A stretch of DNA of 64,000 nt from Cephalothrix simula. Its lineage: Eukaryota > Nemertea > Palaeonemertea > Archinemertea > Cephalotrichidae. Positions 9,742 through 19,195 of this stretch are shown here, in pieces. Numbering within the stretch: position 1 is the first letter of the stretch; the number at the start of each line of letters is the position of its first letter. The position numbers and the translations under genes are program-made. Under the pieces are notes generated by a model. It saw only the letters and a program-made list of their open reading frames with translations, had not been told where the DNA came from and searched no databases. The stretch is taken from positions 62,001 to 126,000 of the forward strand of contig JAXIUW010206952.1 in assembly GCA_035591015.1 (NCBI GenBank), written 5' to 3'.

Positions 9742-10509
9742 TTAGTCATGCAAATTATCTGCAAACTTGAGTAAAGATTTTATTTCTATCATAGATAACG
9801 GCCTAGATTGACCAGGCTCTAGGTCATCTAAGGCAACCACGCCAATACTAAAACGTTTTATCTTCAAAACTGGATAACCAAAACGAGCAAAAAACTTCTT
9901 AATATGTTGATTTATTCCCTCAGCAATCACAAACTCAAGCCAGGTTTTATGCTCACGATGATGGATTATTTTTACCGATAACGGCTTGCGCAATCGGCCA
10001 TCAACCTTTGTGCCTTTACGCATGGCTACAAGTTCTTCTTTCTCAATAATGCCCTGAACTTTAACAAAGTATGTTTTTGGAATAGAATACGATGGATGGC
10101 AAATTTTTTGTGCAAAGTCGCCATCATTACTGACGAAGAGCAAACCTTCGGCATCATAGTCAAGCCGTCCAACATGGAATAGGCGTCTGCCACCAGTGGG
10201 CGGAAAGTAATCAACTAAGCAGGTTCGCCCTTGCGGGTCGCTCATAGTAGAAACGCAGTTGCGGGGCTTGTAGAAGGCTAAAATCTCTCGGTTAGCACTA
10301 GCCACTAATAATTTGCCAGATACCTTTATGCTATCTTCAGGAATAGATACACGCATACCCAGTACGGCCGGCTTGCCATTAACGGTTACTAGCCCATCTT
10401 GAATAAGTTGTTCTGCACCACGGCGTGAGGCTACGCCAAAGCGTGCCAAAGCCTTGTTAATACGAATTGCTTTAACGCCACTGCGTATACTGCCGTCGTC
10501 TTGGCCCAT
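9742..10509 (-). CDS. rRNA pseudouridine synthase (RsuA/RluB/E/F family)
   Basis: A 255-residue enzyme converting specific uridines of 16S or 23S rRNA to pseudouridine. Residues about 15-60 are an S4 RNA-binding domain (RINKALARFGVASRRGAEQL). The catalytic motif VGRLDYDAEGLLFVSNDGDF carries the catalytic Asp near residue 118. The motifs KTYFVKVQG and EGINQHIKKFFARFGYPV are typical of the RsuA/RluB branch; most RluB-type proteins have R in EGRNRQVRRM, here replaced by INQHIKK, so this copy is somewhat diverged. Three bases separate it from pnp, so it is probably the end of the pnp transcription unit. Which U is modified cannot be read from sequence. Confidence 0.87.
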   Translation of the reverse strand: MGQDDGSIRSGVKAIRINKALARFGVASRRGAEQLIQDGLVTVNGKPAVLGMRVSIPEDSIKVSGKLLVASANREILAFYKPRNCVSTMSDPQGRTCLVDYFPPTGGRRLFHVGRLDYDAEGLLFVSNDGDFAQKICHPSYSIPKTYFVKVQGIIEKEELVAMRKGTKVDGRLRKPLSVKIIHHREHKTWLEFVIAEGINQHIKKFFARFGYPVLKIKRFSIGVVALDDLEPGQSRPLSMIEIKSLLKFADNLHD

Positions 10510-10512
10510 AGA

Positions 10513-12564
10513 TTAGTTAGAGACACTATCTAGCTTTATTTTACCAAAGCGATCCTGACCAATTATCTTAACTGTAATCTCTGAACCTTCGGGCAGTTCA
10601 GTCTTAAAGTCATCAACATCGTTGATATTTGACTTATGGAGCAGTCCAGAGATGCCCGGCATTAGCTCTACAAACAGGCCGTAGTCGGCAACTTTGGTAA
10701 CTGTGCCTTGGTAGACATCACCAATTGATACACCGTCAGAAATAGTTAATATAGTCTTCTCTGATTGATCAATAGCCTCGGTAGACGTACCCATAATGGT
10801 CACTTCGCCACTATCAGCGATGTTAATGCGGCAACCGTAACGCTCTGTAATAGATTTAATAACTTTGCCACCAGCGCCAATCACCGCTCCAATTTTATCT
10901 GTTTTGATTCTAATCACTCGCAGACGTGGCGCATTGACAGCTATTTCGCTGTTATCGCTGATAACTTCGTCCATTTTATCTAAAATATGCAGCCTGCCAA
11001 CACGAGCCTGCTCTAAGGCTTGCTCTAAAATATCGCTGCTGAGGCCATCTATTTTAATGTCCATCTGAATGGCGGTAATGCCCTCTTTAGTGCCAGCAAC
11101 CTTAAAGTCCATGTCACCAAGATGGTCTTCATCACCAGATATGTCGGAAAGTATGGCGGTATCATCACCTTCTTTAATCAAGCCCATAGCTATGCCGGCC
11201 ACGGCATTTTTGAGCGGTGCGCCCGAATTCATTAACGACATTGATGCTCCACACACCGAAGCCATTGATGAAGAACCATTAGATTCAAGTATTTCAGAGA
11301 CTATGCGGATTGTATACGGAAAGTCTTTTTTGTTGGGTAGCACGGGAATAATAGCTCGGCGAGCCAGAAAACCGTGGCCTATCTCACGCCTTGACACTCC
11401 ACGGAGCATAGAAGCCTCTCCAACTGAATAGGGTGGGAAGTTATAGTGAAACATAAAGTCTTGAAAATTAACGCCATGTAAGTTGTCAATTAGCTGTTCA
11501 TCATCCTTAGAGCCCAAAGTTACGGCTACCAAAGCCTGTGTTTCTCCACGGGTGAATAAAGACGAGCCATGGGCTTTCGGCAGTGTGTTGATAGAGCAGC
11601 TTATGTCACGCACTTGGTCGGTTTTGCGTTGCCCAATGCGCATATTATTCTTGACCACATCATTACGCATACCATCTTTAACCGCCTGATTAAAGACGCT
11701 TGAAAAGTGAGGATTGTCATCTTCAACATTAATTTCTTCTTTAATTTTGTTAGACAGCTCAGACAATGCTGCCTTGCGCATTTTTTTGTCTGCTGTTTCA
11801 AGTATTGAGCGCAATTCGCTGTCAACTTTTTGTTTAACTAGGTTTACCAATTCTTGATCTGGCTCTTCAGGCACAAATTGACGCTTAGGTTTACCGCACT
11901 GGCTAACCAACTCTTCTTGCATTTCAATTAGTGGCAGAATATTTTTATGACCAAACTCTAATGCCTCAACTATTTCGGCTTCGCTAACCTCGTTGCCACC
12001 GCCTTCAACCATCAGTAGAGCATCTTTAGTAGCCGCAATGACTAGGTTGATGTCTGCGCCATCAATTTGCTCTAGGGTCGGATGGCCAATTAGCTCACCA
12101 TCCTTGCGCACCACCCGAATACCGGCCAAGGGCGTGCTAAACGGAATATCAGACAATAGGAGCGCACAAGAAGCCCCTGTAATAGAGGCCATTCCGGGGT
12201 CATTGTCATGATCAGTGCTCATGACAGTGGCGATTATTTGCGTTTCAAAGCGATATTTATTAGGAAAAAGTGGTCGAATTGGGCGATCAATAAAGCGTGA
12301 GATTAGCACCTCATGGTCTCCGGGGCGAGCTTCACGGCGTAAAAATCCACCCGGTATGCGCCCGCTGGCATAGTGTTTTTCAATATAATTTACGCTTAGC
12401 GGCAAAAAATTAACTCCTAAGCGTGGTTCACTTTCGCTAGTTGCGGTACACAAAACAACCGTATCTCCGTGAGTGATTAATACTGCGCCCGACGCTTGAC
12501 GAGCTAATCGGCCGGTTTCAATACTAAACGAGCTTTCATTTATGGTTCTGCTGACTTTATTCAT
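10513..12564 (-). CDS. pnp: Polyribonucleotide nucleotidyltransferase (PNPase)
   Basis: A 683-residue 3'-5' phosphorolytic exoribonuclease of the RNA degradosome. Two RNase PH domains are visible (first: SGAVLITHGDTVVLCTATSE, IPGGFLRREARPGDHEVLIS, DRPIRPLFP; second: LFTRGETQALVAVTLGS, GEASMLRGVSRREIGHGFLA, SDISGDEDHLGDMDFKVAGT with the metal-binding Asp residues). A KH domain (VIGAGGKVIKSITERYGCRI, about residue 560-575) and a C-terminal S1 domain (GDVYQGTVTKVADYGLFVEL) follow. It ends right after the S1 domain, so it is slightly shorter than E. coli PNPase. Sits downstream of rpsO (gap about 170 bp), the conserved arrangement in which PNPase usually autoregulates. Confidence 0.97.
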   Translation of the reverse strand: MNKVSRTINESSFSIETGRLARQASGAVLITHGDTVVLCTATSESEPRLGVNFLPLSVNYIEKHYASGRIPGGFLRREARPGDHEVLISRFIDRPIRPLFPNKYRFETQIIATVMSTDHDNDPGMASITGASCALLLSDIPFSTPLAGIRVVRKDGELIGHPTLEQIDGADINLVIAATKDALLMVEGGGNEVSEAEIVEALEFGHKNILPLIEMQEELVSQCGKPKRQFVPEEPDQELVNLVKQKVDSELRSILETADKKMRKAALSELSNKIKEEINVEDDNPHFSSVFNQAVKDGMRNDVVKNNMRIGQRKTDQVRDISCSINTLPKAHGSSLFTRGETQALVAVTLGSKDDEQLIDNLHGVNFQDFMFHYNFPPYSVGEASMLRGVSRREIGHGFLARRAIIPVLPNKKDFPYTIRIVSEILESNGSSSMASVCGASMSLMNSGAPLKNAVAGIAMGLIKEGDDTAILSDISGDEDHLGDMDFKVAGTKEGITAIQMDIKIDGLSSDILEQALEQARVGRLHILDKMDEVISDNSEIAVNAPRLRVIRIKTDKIGAVIGAGGKVIKSITERYGCRINIADSGEVTIMGTSTEAIDQSEKTILTISDGVSIGDVYQGTVTKVADYGLFVELMPGISGLLHKSNINDVDDFKTELPEGSEITVKIIGQDRFGKIKLDSVSN

Positions 12565-12735
12565 ACTTATCTCTTATGTATTTATCTTTTATTATTATTA
12601 TCTTTAATTCTGATTGTTATAGTGCGGTTCTTTTGACTAAGTACACCACGGGCATCATCAGCCAATAGGCCGGACATCAAGCAGGTGATAGCAAGTCTAG
12701 TCAATAGATTTTGCGTAATAGAAAGGGTCGAAAAA

Positions 12736-13002
12736 TCACTTGCGAATGTTTAGCATTCCGATGACCTTTCGGTAAGACTCATAGTCTTTAGCTTTCAAGA
12801 AATCTAATAACTTACGCCGATTGCGCACAATCTTCAGCAAACCATGCCGAGAATGAACGTCTTTCTTATGCACCTTAAAGTGTTCGGTGAGGTAGTTTAT
12901 TCTACTGGTAAGAATACTTATTTGAACCTCTGGCGAACCTGTATCTGCAGGCGAGCGTTGAAATTTCTCAATTACTGATTGTTTATCTCTTGCGTTGAGC
13001 AT
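12736..13002 (-). CDS. rpsO: 30S ribosomal protein S15
   Basis: An 88-residue small-subunit protein binding the central domain of 16S rRNA. The full S15 signature is present: FQRSPADTGSPEVQISILTS, RINYLTEHFKVHKKD and HSRHGLLKIVRNRRKLLDFL. I place the start at ATG 13002 (protein MLNARDKQSV); a TTG one codon upstream is also in frame but makes the protein one residue too long. It lies between truB and pnp as in most proteobacteria. Confidence 0.97.
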   Translation of the reverse strand: MLNARDKQSVIEKFQRSPADTGSPEVQISILTSRINYLTEHFKVHKKDVHSRHGLLKIVRNRRKLLDFLKAKDYESYRKVIGMLNIRK

Positions 13003-13075
13003 CAATTATAATCAAATTCGTTAAACATTAACCCTTGCAATATATCACAACCTGCGCAGGGAATAAACACAAACA

Positions 13076-14008
13076 TTAATCTAGCAACAGTTTTCTTGGT
13101 TGCACCATCACGCAATCAGATTGCTGATGGACAATCTCTCCAATGCCAATAAGCATTTTTTGCTCATCAACCAAGCTAACTAGCCCTTGTGGCAGTGTTG
13201 CGGTAAGGCTTGCATTCAGGCTTACAGTCATCTGTGCTGTAACTATTTGGCCATGACGAGCCTTAGCCACCATTCCACTTGATAGCATAACCTTACCTAA
13301 ATGGCTCAGAAAATCCAATTCATGACGAACAAAATCGTAATTCTTGGCTAAAGTTTTCTGCTGTAAGTCATTTAGATTAATGGCTTCTTCAAGTTTGAAC
13401 ATAGTTCCTGACAAAATACGATTTAAGGCACTAAGGCAGGCCGGCAGTCCAAGTTGAGTTCCAATATGCTCGGCAATAGATCTAATATAAGTGCCAGAAG
13501 AGCAGCTTACAGTAAAAGTTACATGCGGCAGGTCAAGCTGAATATCACTGACAGAATGAATATTAACATCCTTATACTTTTCAGGAACAGGTTTGCCTTG
13601 TCGGGCGAGTTTATAACTCCGTACACCATTTATTTTGCGTGCCGAAAGATTAGGAATACGCTGGCGTAAGGGGCCAGTTAAGTTTTGAAGAATACGATTA
13701 ACTTGTGAAAGTTCAATGCCTTCTACGGGGCGTTGTTCAATGATTGTACCTGTTATATCAAGGCTGTCGGTGGCTAAGCCCAGTTCAACGGTTGCCCGAT
13801 AGGTTTTGCTGAGGTCATCAAAAAGAGCTATCAGTGCGGTAGATTTACCGATGAACAGGGGCAATACACCCTCAGCGAGAGGGTCTAAAGTTCCTAAAAA
13901 ACCCATCTTTTTTTGTTTTAGAGAGCGCTTGACGGCACCTAGCACCGCATTAGAGGTTATGCCACTAGGCTTGTTGAGAACGATGATGCCACGGTTAGGG
14001 GTTGGCAT
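13076..14008 (-). CDS. truB: tRNA pseudouridine-55 synthase
   Basis: A 310-residue enzyme that makes pseudouridine 55 in the T loop of tRNAs. Motifs: GIIVLNKPSGITSNAVLGAV near the start, MGFLGTLDPLAEGVLPLFIG with the catalytic Asp near residue 43, KTYRATVELGLATDSLD, and CSSGTYIRSIAEHIG. A C-terminal PUA-like region follows. The ATG overlaps the rbfA stop by one base (TAATG), indicating translational coupling. Part of the rimP-nusA-infB-rbfA-truB-rpsO-pnp cluster. Confidence 0.96.
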   Translation of the reverse strand: MPTPNRGIIVLNKPSGITSNAVLGAVKRSLKQKKMGFLGTLDPLAEGVLPLFIGKSTALIALFDDLSKTYRATVELGLATDSLDITGTIIEQRPVEGIELSQVNRILQNLTGPLRQRIPNLSARKINGVRSYKLARQGKPVPEKYKDVNIHSVSDIQLDLPHVTFTVSCSSGTYIRSIAEHIGTQLGLPACLSALNRILSGTMFKLEEAINLNDLQQKTLAKNYDFVRHELDFLSHLGKVMLSSGMVAKARHGQIVTAQMTVSLNASLTATLPQGLVSLVDEQKMLIGIGEIVHQQSDCVMVQPRKLLLD

Positions 14009-14346
14009 TATTTATTGATTTCTTTAAGCAGTTGATCAATATGGAACATCTTATCTAACCCACTATCATGAATAAAATCAAGGCGTGGAGTTTTTCTGGT
14101 TTTAATGCTTTGCGACAATAATTGTTGAAAATGGCCACGGGCACGATTTAACTCAGCAGCGGTTTGTTGAGGGTCGCCATCTTGGTTGAGTAGGGTAAAG
14201 AAGATCTGTGCCTGAGCTAGATCAGGGCTGGTTTTGACAGCGTTAATCACCACAAATTCAAAGGCAGGGTCGCCAGATTTTTCACGGATAATGCTCGAGA
14301 GCTTGTTGCGAAGCATCTTATTGACACGCTCAACTTTTCTATGCAC
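14008..14346 (-). CDS. rbfA: 30S ribosome-binding factor A
   Basis: A 112-residue 30S maturation factor with a KH-like fold. HRKVERVNKMLRNKLSSIIR and a DPAFEFVVINAVKTSPDLAQ region with the spaced FFTLLNQDG fit RbfA, as does the C-terminal TRKTPRLDFIHDSGLDKM. The start appears to be GTG at 14346; the next Met (residue 11) would remove the conserved first helix. It overlaps truB by one base and lies 34 bp after infB. Confidence 0.92.
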   Translation of the reverse strand: MHRKVERVNKMLRNKLSSIIREKSGDPAFEFVVINAVKTSPDLAQAQIFFTLLNQDGDPQQTAAELNRARGHFQQLLSQSIKTRKTPRLDFIHDSGLDKMFHIDQLLKEINK

Positions 14347-14380
14347 AGCTTTGTGAGATTAGAAAGGGTTTGTTTGTACC

Positions 14381-17173
14381 CTAGGTTGATTTAGAATCAT
14401 TCTTGATAAGCTCGGGGCGTTTCTCTTGGTTAATAAACACCTCAACATGGTCGCCAACTTGGGTGCTAGAGCAGCCCTCAAGCAACAAACCACACTCATT
14501 GCCAGAGTTTACTCGGTCTACATTATCTTTGAAGCGGCGAAGCGAAGCGATGCTACCAGTAAAGGTCAGCTTGTCATTGCGGAATAGTCTTACCTTAGAC
14601 TTACTGTCAATATGACCATCGGCCACATAAACGCCAACCACCTGCGAGTTACTAGGTGCAGAAAATACCTCACGAACCTCACCTCGGCCAATAATATCTT
14701 CTGTCGTAACCAGAGACAAACTGCCCTCAAGTTCAGCAAAAATGCCATCAAGCAATTCGTAGATAATGCTATTCAATTGAACTTTAACGCCATGCTCATG
14801 CGCCTTTTGTCGTGCAGCACCGCCTATTTTAACATTAAATCCAAACACTATAGCTTCGGTGGTTTGGGCAAGATCTATATCAGTTTCGCTAATATCGCCT
14901 ATTCCCGAACGCACTATTTTGATTAGGGCATTCTCAAAGGTTTTATTGCCAACACTCATCGTGATGGCATCTAGCGAGCCTTGAGTATCAGCTTTGATGA
15001 TAACGCTCAGAGTGTCTTTAGCTGTTTCATTAAGACTGTCAAGGATAGACAATCGTGGTGCCTCAGTGGCTTTGGGTTGCTCTTGCTTGGCCGCAATGAT
15101 GCTGCGGGCTTGCTTTTCGCTGTCTACGGCTATTAACTCTTCGCCGGCCTTAGGCAAGTCAGAAAACCCGGTAACCTCAACCGGTGCGCTGGGCTTGGCC
15201 TCTTTGATCATTTTTCCGCTGTCATTTTGCATAGTACGGATTTTGCCGTAGGTTTCACCCACTACAAAGAAGTCGCCACGACGTAAAATACCCTGTTTAA
15301 CGATTAGTGTTCCAGTAGTCCCCCGCCCATGTTGTAACCGTGACTCAATCACAAAGGCGCGAGCACGACACTCCACCGGGGCGGTTAGTCCCATCATTTC
15401 AGCCTGTAGCTGCACCATCTCTATTAAATCACTGATGCCGGTGCCTTTAAGGGCTGATATAGCTACAAAAACGGTATCACCGCCAAACTCTTCAGCAATC
15501 AGATTATGCTCTAGCAACTGTTGTTTAATGCGATCAGGGTTAGCATCTTCACGGTCAATTTTATTAATGGCAACGATGATTTTTACTCCAGCATTTTGAG
15601 CATGTTGAATAGCTTCAACAGTTTGAGGCATAACTCCATCATCAGCAGCCACCACCAAAATAACTATGTCAGTTATGTTAGAACCGTGGATGCGTAACGA
15701 TGTAAAGGCCTCATGACCGGGAGTATCAAGCATTGTGATTACGCTTCCGCCGGTCTCAATTTGATAAGCTCCGATGTGCTGAGTTATTCCACCAAATTCG
15801 CCCGAAGCCACCCTGCTTTTGCGAATATAATCAAGCAAGGTTGTTTTGCCATGATCAACATGACCCATAATAGTTACAATTGGTGACCGTTCAAGCTGCG
15901 GTGCGGCTTCTTTGTCTTCAAGCAGATCTGTGGATGGTAGCTGAGCGATGACTGCATCTACGCCAAACTCGCTAGCGATAAGCTCAACGCTGGTTGCATC
16001 AACAACTTCGTGCTGCTCATATTCACGATCAATATTAGCTAGCGTCTTTATTATTTTTGAAGCCCTGATACCGAAGGCATTGGCCAAATCAGCTACAGTA
16101 CTACGTGCAGAAAGGCGTATCTTGCGCCGCCGAGGCTGAATAGCTTTTTGTTTGGCAGCTCCTCGCAATGGCCGTTTAGGCGTCTTAGCCCGTGGCATTT
16201 TAATCCATTCTTGGGTTGCTGCGCTGTCTAAACTGGGGTCGGCAAGGTCTTCAGTCCAAGCATGAGGCCGTTTGCGTGTTTGCTTTTCAGCAAAACGTTT
16301 CGGTCGTGAGGGGCGGCGTTCTTCATTCTCTAGAAGTTCGGCTTCTTTTTCTTTAATTTGTGGAATAACCTCAACTTCTGGTTGAGGTTCAGCGGTTTCT
16401 CCATCAGCCGTAGCTTCAGATTGTTCAGGCTGGGCTTCGGTCGTTAGCTCTTCTGCGGTTACAGCGGTTTTTTCTGCGCTATCAGGTTTAGTGCTAGTGG
16501 CAGAGATTTCTGGCGTGGCATCTTGAGCAACTTCTGTCGAGGCTTCAACTGCTTCTGCATCGGTAGCTGAAGGAGTAGAATCTGCTGTGGCGTCTGTCTC
16601 AGAAGTCTCAACCTTTCTAACTCGGCCACCACGACTGGCCGAGATGACTCGGCGGCGGCGTACGGGTTGTTCAGCTTCTTCGGTACTTTCTAGCGAGCTT
16701 TCGGTTATGCTGGTCTTACTATCAACGCTGGCAACGCCATTGGCCTGAATATGCGCAATAACCTTAGCCTTTGTCTGCTTGTCTATGGCCTGAAACTTAC
16801 CCTTAACCTTAATGCCCATGCCTTCAAGCACGGTAACAAGGTCACTGGTAAGCATGTTCAGCTCACGTGATAGGTCAAAGACGTGAGTAGTATCGCCGTC
16901 ATCAAGTTGTGTCTCTTGGCGGGCAATATTTTGTTCAGCAGCCTGTGTAGCCTCTTCAATACTAGTTACAGTCAATTTTCGCCGCTTCGCTATGCGTGGG
17001 CCTCCTGCTACAGCTTGATCAGCTTCACCATTAAAGGCTTTTTCAACCGCACTGGCAATATCTTCAGTTATGCCCTGCGAGGCACTTTTGAATTCAAGAC
17101 CAAGCCCTTCCATAAATGGAGCCAAGTCTTTGGCCTTAGTGCCTAGTTTTGAGGCTAATTCGTGTAACCGCAT
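14381..17173 (-). CDS. infB: Translation initiation factor IF-2
   Basis: A 930-residue GTPase that recruits initiator tRNA to the 30S subunit. The N-terminus MRLHELASKLGTKAKDLAPF is an IF2_N domain; a second IF2_N-like helix set lies near residue 360 (STVADLANAFGIRASKIIKT), with a long Glu/Ala/Thr-rich linker between. G-domain motifs: GHVDHGKTT near residue 436, LDTPGHEAFTSLR, NKID and a SALKG motif. Domains II-IV follow with VIIKADTQGSLDAITMSVGN and a C-terminal GNECGLLLEGCSSTQVGDHV. Length is normal for a proteobacterial IF-2. Only 14 bp after nusA; no ylxR gene lies between them, unlike many bacteria. Confidence 0.97.
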   Translation of the reverse strand: MRLHELASKLGTKAKDLAPFMEGLGLEFKSASQGITEDIASAVEKAFNGEADQAVAGGPRIAKRRKLTVTSIEEATQAAEQNIARQETQLDDGDTTHVFDLSRELNMLTSDLVTVLEGMGIKVKGKFQAIDKQTKAKVIAHIQANGVASVDSKTSITESSLESTEEAEQPVRRRRVISASRGGRVRKVETSETDATADSTPSATDAEAVEASTEVAQDATPEISATSTKPDSAEKTAVTAEELTTEAQPEQSEATADGETAEPQPEVEVIPQIKEKEAELLENEERRPSRPKRFAEKQTRKRPHAWTEDLADPSLDSAATQEWIKMPRAKTPKRPLRGAAKQKAIQPRRRKIRLSARSTVADLANAFGIRASKIIKTLANIDREYEQHEVVDATSVELIASEFGVDAVIAQLPSTDLLEDKEAAPQLERSPIVTIMGHVDHGKTTLLDYIRKSRVASGEFGGITQHIGAYQIETGGSVITMLDTPGHEAFTSLRIHGSNITDIVILVVAADDGVMPQTVEAIQHAQNAGVKIIVAINKIDREDANPDRIKQQLLEHNLIAEEFGGDTVFVAISALKGTGISDLIEMVQLQAEMMGLTAPVECRARAFVIESRLQHGRGTTGTLIVKQGILRRGDFFVVGETYGKIRTMQNDSGKMIKEAKPSAPVEVTGFSDLPKAGEELIAVDSEKQARSIIAAKQEQPKATEAPRLSILDSLNETAKDTLSVIIKADTQGSLDAITMSVGNKTFENALIKIVRSGIGDISETDIDLAQTTEAIVFGFNVKIGGAARQKAHEHGVKVQLNSIIYELLDGIFAELEGSLSLVTTEDIIGRGEVREVFSAPSNSQVVGVYVADGHIDSKSKVRLFRNDKLTFTGSIASLRRFKDNVDRVNSGNECGLLLEGCSSTQVGDHVEVFINQEKRPELIKNDSKST

Positions 17174-17187
17174 AAGTTATTTCAGGA

Positions 17188-18537
17188 TTATTCGGTCGGC
17201 GTTACGATTTTATCTTCTTGTGTAGCCTGTTCTTCAGAACCATTCGTTGCTGGTGCTGCCGTTAAGGCTTCAGTACTATCGGCATCAGCCTCTAGAGGAT
17301 TTTCTTCGGTGCTGATCGGTTGTTCTGTCGCAATTGTTTCGGTAGCTGCTTCGGCATCTGTTTCTGCCGCCGCTTTGGTAGCTTCAGCAAGTGCTTCTGC
17401 AGTTTGAGCATCGGCTTCTGTAGAGTCTGATGAAGCATCGGCGGTATCTTGATTGCGCTGCTCAACAAAGCGTGCTCGGATTTGCTCTTCAAGGCTAGCC
17501 GTTTTGTCTTCGTTGGCATTAACATTGATGGTATAGCCCACTAAGCGTGAGGCCAAGCGTACATTTTGACCGTTCTTACCAATGCACAAAGATAATTGAT
17601 CTTCTTCTACTTCAACGTCAATAGTCTTATTTTCTTCATCAATACGAATACGAGTTATTTCAGCCGGCGCTAAAGCATTAACCACAAAGGTGGCTAGGTC
17701 TTCACTCCAGCGGATTATATCTATTTTCTCATTATTCAACTCGCTAATAACGGCCTGAACTCTTGAACCACGCATCCCAACACAGGCTCCGACCGGGTCA
17801 ATATCTGGATAAGATGAACTAACGGCCATCTTGGTGCGCACACCGGCATCACGAGCAATGCTGACTATTTCTACGCTACTGTCAAATATCTCAGGCACTT
17901 CTATCTCAAATAGTTTTTTAACCAATGATGGGTGCGAGCGTGAGATATGCAACCGAGCCGGCTCTTTAGTGTCGCTAAGTACATCAAGCAAAATTACACG
18001 CACGCTTTCGCCGATGTTGTAGCGTTCATGCTGTGGCTGTTCACTGCGATGTAGCACTTCTTCAACCCGATTAAAGGTGATGTAAACGCGATTGCGCTCT
18101 ACCCTGCTAACCGTTCCGTGCAGAATTTCACCGATACGGTCTTTTAGCTCATCGTAGATTATTTCTCGCTCTACTTCTCTAATCTTCTGAAAAATTAACT
18201 GGCGTGCCGTTTGAGATATGGCACGGCTCAGTGTTGTATTTTCTATAGTATATTCAACCTCATCGCCTTCTTCGACATCTTTGTCAATGCGTCGGGCTTC
18301 TTCTAACGATATTTCATTTTGAGGGTCGGTGAGGTTTTCTCTGACTATCTTATAGTGAAATACCTCTAAGCTGCCCGTTTTTGAGTTAAAGCGAACTTCA
18401 ACATCGCTGTACTGCTTAAATTTGCGACGTGTAGCGGCCAAAATGGCTTCACTTATTATTCCTTCTAGCCTTTCTGCGCCAATGCCTTTTTCACGAGATA
18501 TATCGCTGAAGGCCTCAAGTACTGATTCTTTTTGCAT
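17188..18537 (-). CDS. nusA: Transcription termination/antitermination factor NusA
   Basis: A 449-residue RNA polymerase elongation factor. The N-terminal domain (KESVLEAFSDISREKGIGAE ... AILAATRRKF) is followed by an S1 domain (GEILHGTVSRVERNRVYI) and two KH domains (DPVGACVGMRGSRVQAVISE; LSLCIGKNGQNVRLASRLVG). The last 90 or so residues are a low-complexity Ala/Glu/Thr/Asp tail instead of the acidic AR repeats seen in E. coli NusA. Lies between rimP and infB as expected. Confidence 0.96.
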   Translation of the reverse strand: MQKESVLEAFSDISREKGIGAERLEGIISEAILAATRRKFKQYSDVEVRFNSKTGSLEVFHYKIVRENLTDPQNEISLEEARRIDKDVEEGDEVEYTIENTTLSRAISQTARQLIFQKIREVEREIIYDELKDRIGEILHGTVSRVERNRVYITFNRVEEVLHRSEQPQHERYNIGESVRVILLDVLSDTKEPARLHISRSHPSLVKKLFEIEVPEIFDSSVEIVSIARDAGVRTKMAVSSSYPDIDPVGACVGMRGSRVQAVISELNNEKIDIIRWSEDLATFVVNALAPAEITRIRIDEENKTIDVEVEEDQLSLCIGKNGQNVRLASRLVGYTINVNANEDKTASLEEQIRARFVEQRNQDTADASSDSTEADAQTAEALAEATKAAAETDAEAATETIATEQPISTEENPLEADADSTEALTAAPATNGSEEQATQEDKIVTPTE

Positions 18538-18575
18538 TCTATAATCTTTGCTATGTTTTACATGCCCAAGCGCAA

Positions 18576-19151
18576 CTAGCGTCTTAGCTCTTGAGGGTCA
18601 AGTCTTGCTTTAAGCACATCACCTATACTAACAACTAAGACTTCATCTTTACACTGTATATATAACTTTTCTCCATCAAACTCGTCTAGAGTACCCCGAA
18701 TGTTAGTCGTTAAGCTACTTTTAGTATTATTTTGATTAGTGCCGTTCTCTTGATGACTATCTTGGTTCTGCTCTAAATCATGGCTGCGGTCAACAACAAT
18801 CAACACATCTTTACCAATAGACAGCTTAAAGTCTCGTGGGGTTTTTAGTTTACGATTGATACCCGGGGTAGATACTTCAAGGTTAAATGAGTGCTCAATT
18901 AAGTCTTCTACATCTAAAATCCGATTAGCATATTCGCTTATGCGGGCGCAGTCATCAATGCCGGTTCGGCCGCTAGCACTTTCTATGGTTAGGCGCACTA
19001 TTGAATTTTTACCCGGAAAATAATCTGCTGATACTAGCTGATAGCCCATTTTTTGTAAGGGGTGGTCTAAAAGATCATATAGCCGCTGCGTTATGTCGGT
19101 GAGCACTGCGCAATAAAATTGATTGATTTTCAATAACCCAAACAACAGCAA
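18576..19151 (-). CDS. rimP: Ribosome maturation factor RimP
   Basis: Up to 191 residues; needed for 30S assembly. Recognisable core: HPLQKMGYQLVSADYFPGKN, VRLTIESASGRTGIDDCARI, EYANRILDVEDLIEHSFNLE and VSTPGINRKLKTPRDFKLSI. The C-terminal half carries an unusual Asn/Gln/Ser-rich insert (about residues 140-160, NQDSHQENGTNQNNTKSSLT) inside the SH3-like domain. Start unclear: TTG at 19151 gives 15 extra residues, while GTG at 19106 (VLTDITQRLYDLL) gives a usual N-terminus; neither has a good ribosome site. Confidence 0.87.
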   Translation of the reverse strand: MLLFGLLKINQFYCAVLTDITQRLYDLLDHPLQKMGYQLVSADYFPGKNSIVRLTIESASGRTGIDDCARISEYANRILDVEDLIEHSFNLEVSTPGINRKLKTPRDFKLSIGKDVLIVVDRSHDLEQNQDSHQENGTNQNNTKSSLTTNIRGTLDEFDGEKLYIQCKDEVLVVSIGDVLKARLDPQELRR

Positions 19152-19195
19152 ATGATACTAAAGATAATTCAGAAAGGCAATTTTCAGCAAGATAA